The notes below the pieces were generated by a model that saw only the letters and a program-made list of their open reading frames with translations, was not told the origin of the DNA and did not search any database. From positions 1 to 6,902 of the forward strand of contig CAYMSH010000343.1 of the NCBI GenBank assembly GCA_964392945.1: 6,902 bases of DNA, written 5' to 3'. Positions 6,789 to 6,902 of the stretch are shown here, piece after piece; the first letter of the stretch is position 1; each line of letters opens with the position of its first letter. Position numbers and translations under genes: made by a program. Source of the stretch: BS750m-G57 sp964392945. Its GTDB lineage: Bacteria; Planctomycetota; Phycisphaerae; SM23-33.

Positions 6789-6902
6789 TTGCTAGCAAAC
6801 AGAAGAAGCTTCCTGAAACGTGCGGGCCTTGCCGCGGCGATTGCGGCCTGGCCCGCGTCGCTTGGCGGAGCGCCGTCCCGGCGCGATCGCCCCGATATCG
6901 TG
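6789..6902 (+). CDS. N-terminus of a Tat-exported protein, probably a sulfatase
   Basis: Thirty-eight codons are visible before the window ends. The start is a TTG: the frame is closed by the TAG at 6768-6770, and there is no ATG or GTG in frame between it and the Tat motif. CTG at 6771 is the only other sensible start. GGAG at 6773-6776 is a possible RBS, although 12 bases of spacing is long. The peptide has NRRSFLKR as a Tat motif, then a hydrophobic AGLAAAIAAWPASLGGA, then RPDIV at the window edge. In type I sulfatases the mature protein typically opens with R/K-P-N/D-I-V/L followed by a metal-binding DD, so a sulfatase removing sulfate esters from glycans is likely. The metal-binding and formylglycine motifs lie outside the window. 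The exported status is firmer than the family. Confidence 0.6.
   Translation, partial: MLANRRSFLKRAGLAAAIAAWPASLGGAPSRRDRPDIV

Overview
The window looks like part of a carbohydrate-degradation locus from a GC-rich bacterium, probably a Planctomycetota or related PVC-group member (Phycisphaerae-like), assembled from a metagenome or draft genome. The taxonomic guess rests on the gene mix: tandem Tat-exported Gfo/Idh/MocA enzymes, a Sec-exported HEAT-repeat protein and a probable Tat-exported sulfatase. That mix is typical of those genomes, but no marker gene is present. A tungsten-type aldehyde:ferredoxin oxidoreductase suggests anaerobic or microaerobic life. A run of 10 N marks an assembly gap. 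Every gene lies on the + strand.

Region 1 (1-2090) is a short operon. It holds the C-terminal 60% or so of an aldehyde:ferredoxin oxidoreductase (start outside the window), followed 31 bases later by a DHDPS/NAL-family class I lyase with an intact Schiff-base site. A perfect 12-bp GC-rich hairpin followed by a T-rich tail ends this unit. The pairing suggests that a keto-acid is cleaved to pyruvate or a similar product plus an aldehyde, which is then oxidised with reduction of ferredoxin.

Region 2 (2091-4663) holds two tandem Gfo/Idh/MocA-family genes, about 80% identical in protein by my hand count. Both have twin-arginine signals. Their ribosome-binding sites are also related, and in each the GGAGA element can pair with an upstream TCTCC. 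Most divergence falls in one patch of the C-terminal domain.

Region 3 (4664-6770) is a large secreted HEAT-repeat protein interrupted by the 10-N gap. The apparent frame change at the gap comes from the arbitrary N count, not from a real mutation. Region 4 (6771-6902) is the start of another Tat-exported protein, probably a sulfatase, which must use a non-ATG start.

Taken together, the exported proteins (two NAD(P)-binding sugar-modifying enzymes, a HEAT scaffold and a probable sulfatase) could act on (sulfated) glycans outside the cytoplasm. The aldolase and oxidoreductase would process sugar-acid fragments inside. This pathway is an inference from context. No RNA genes, CRISPR array, insertion sequence or phage genes were seen.
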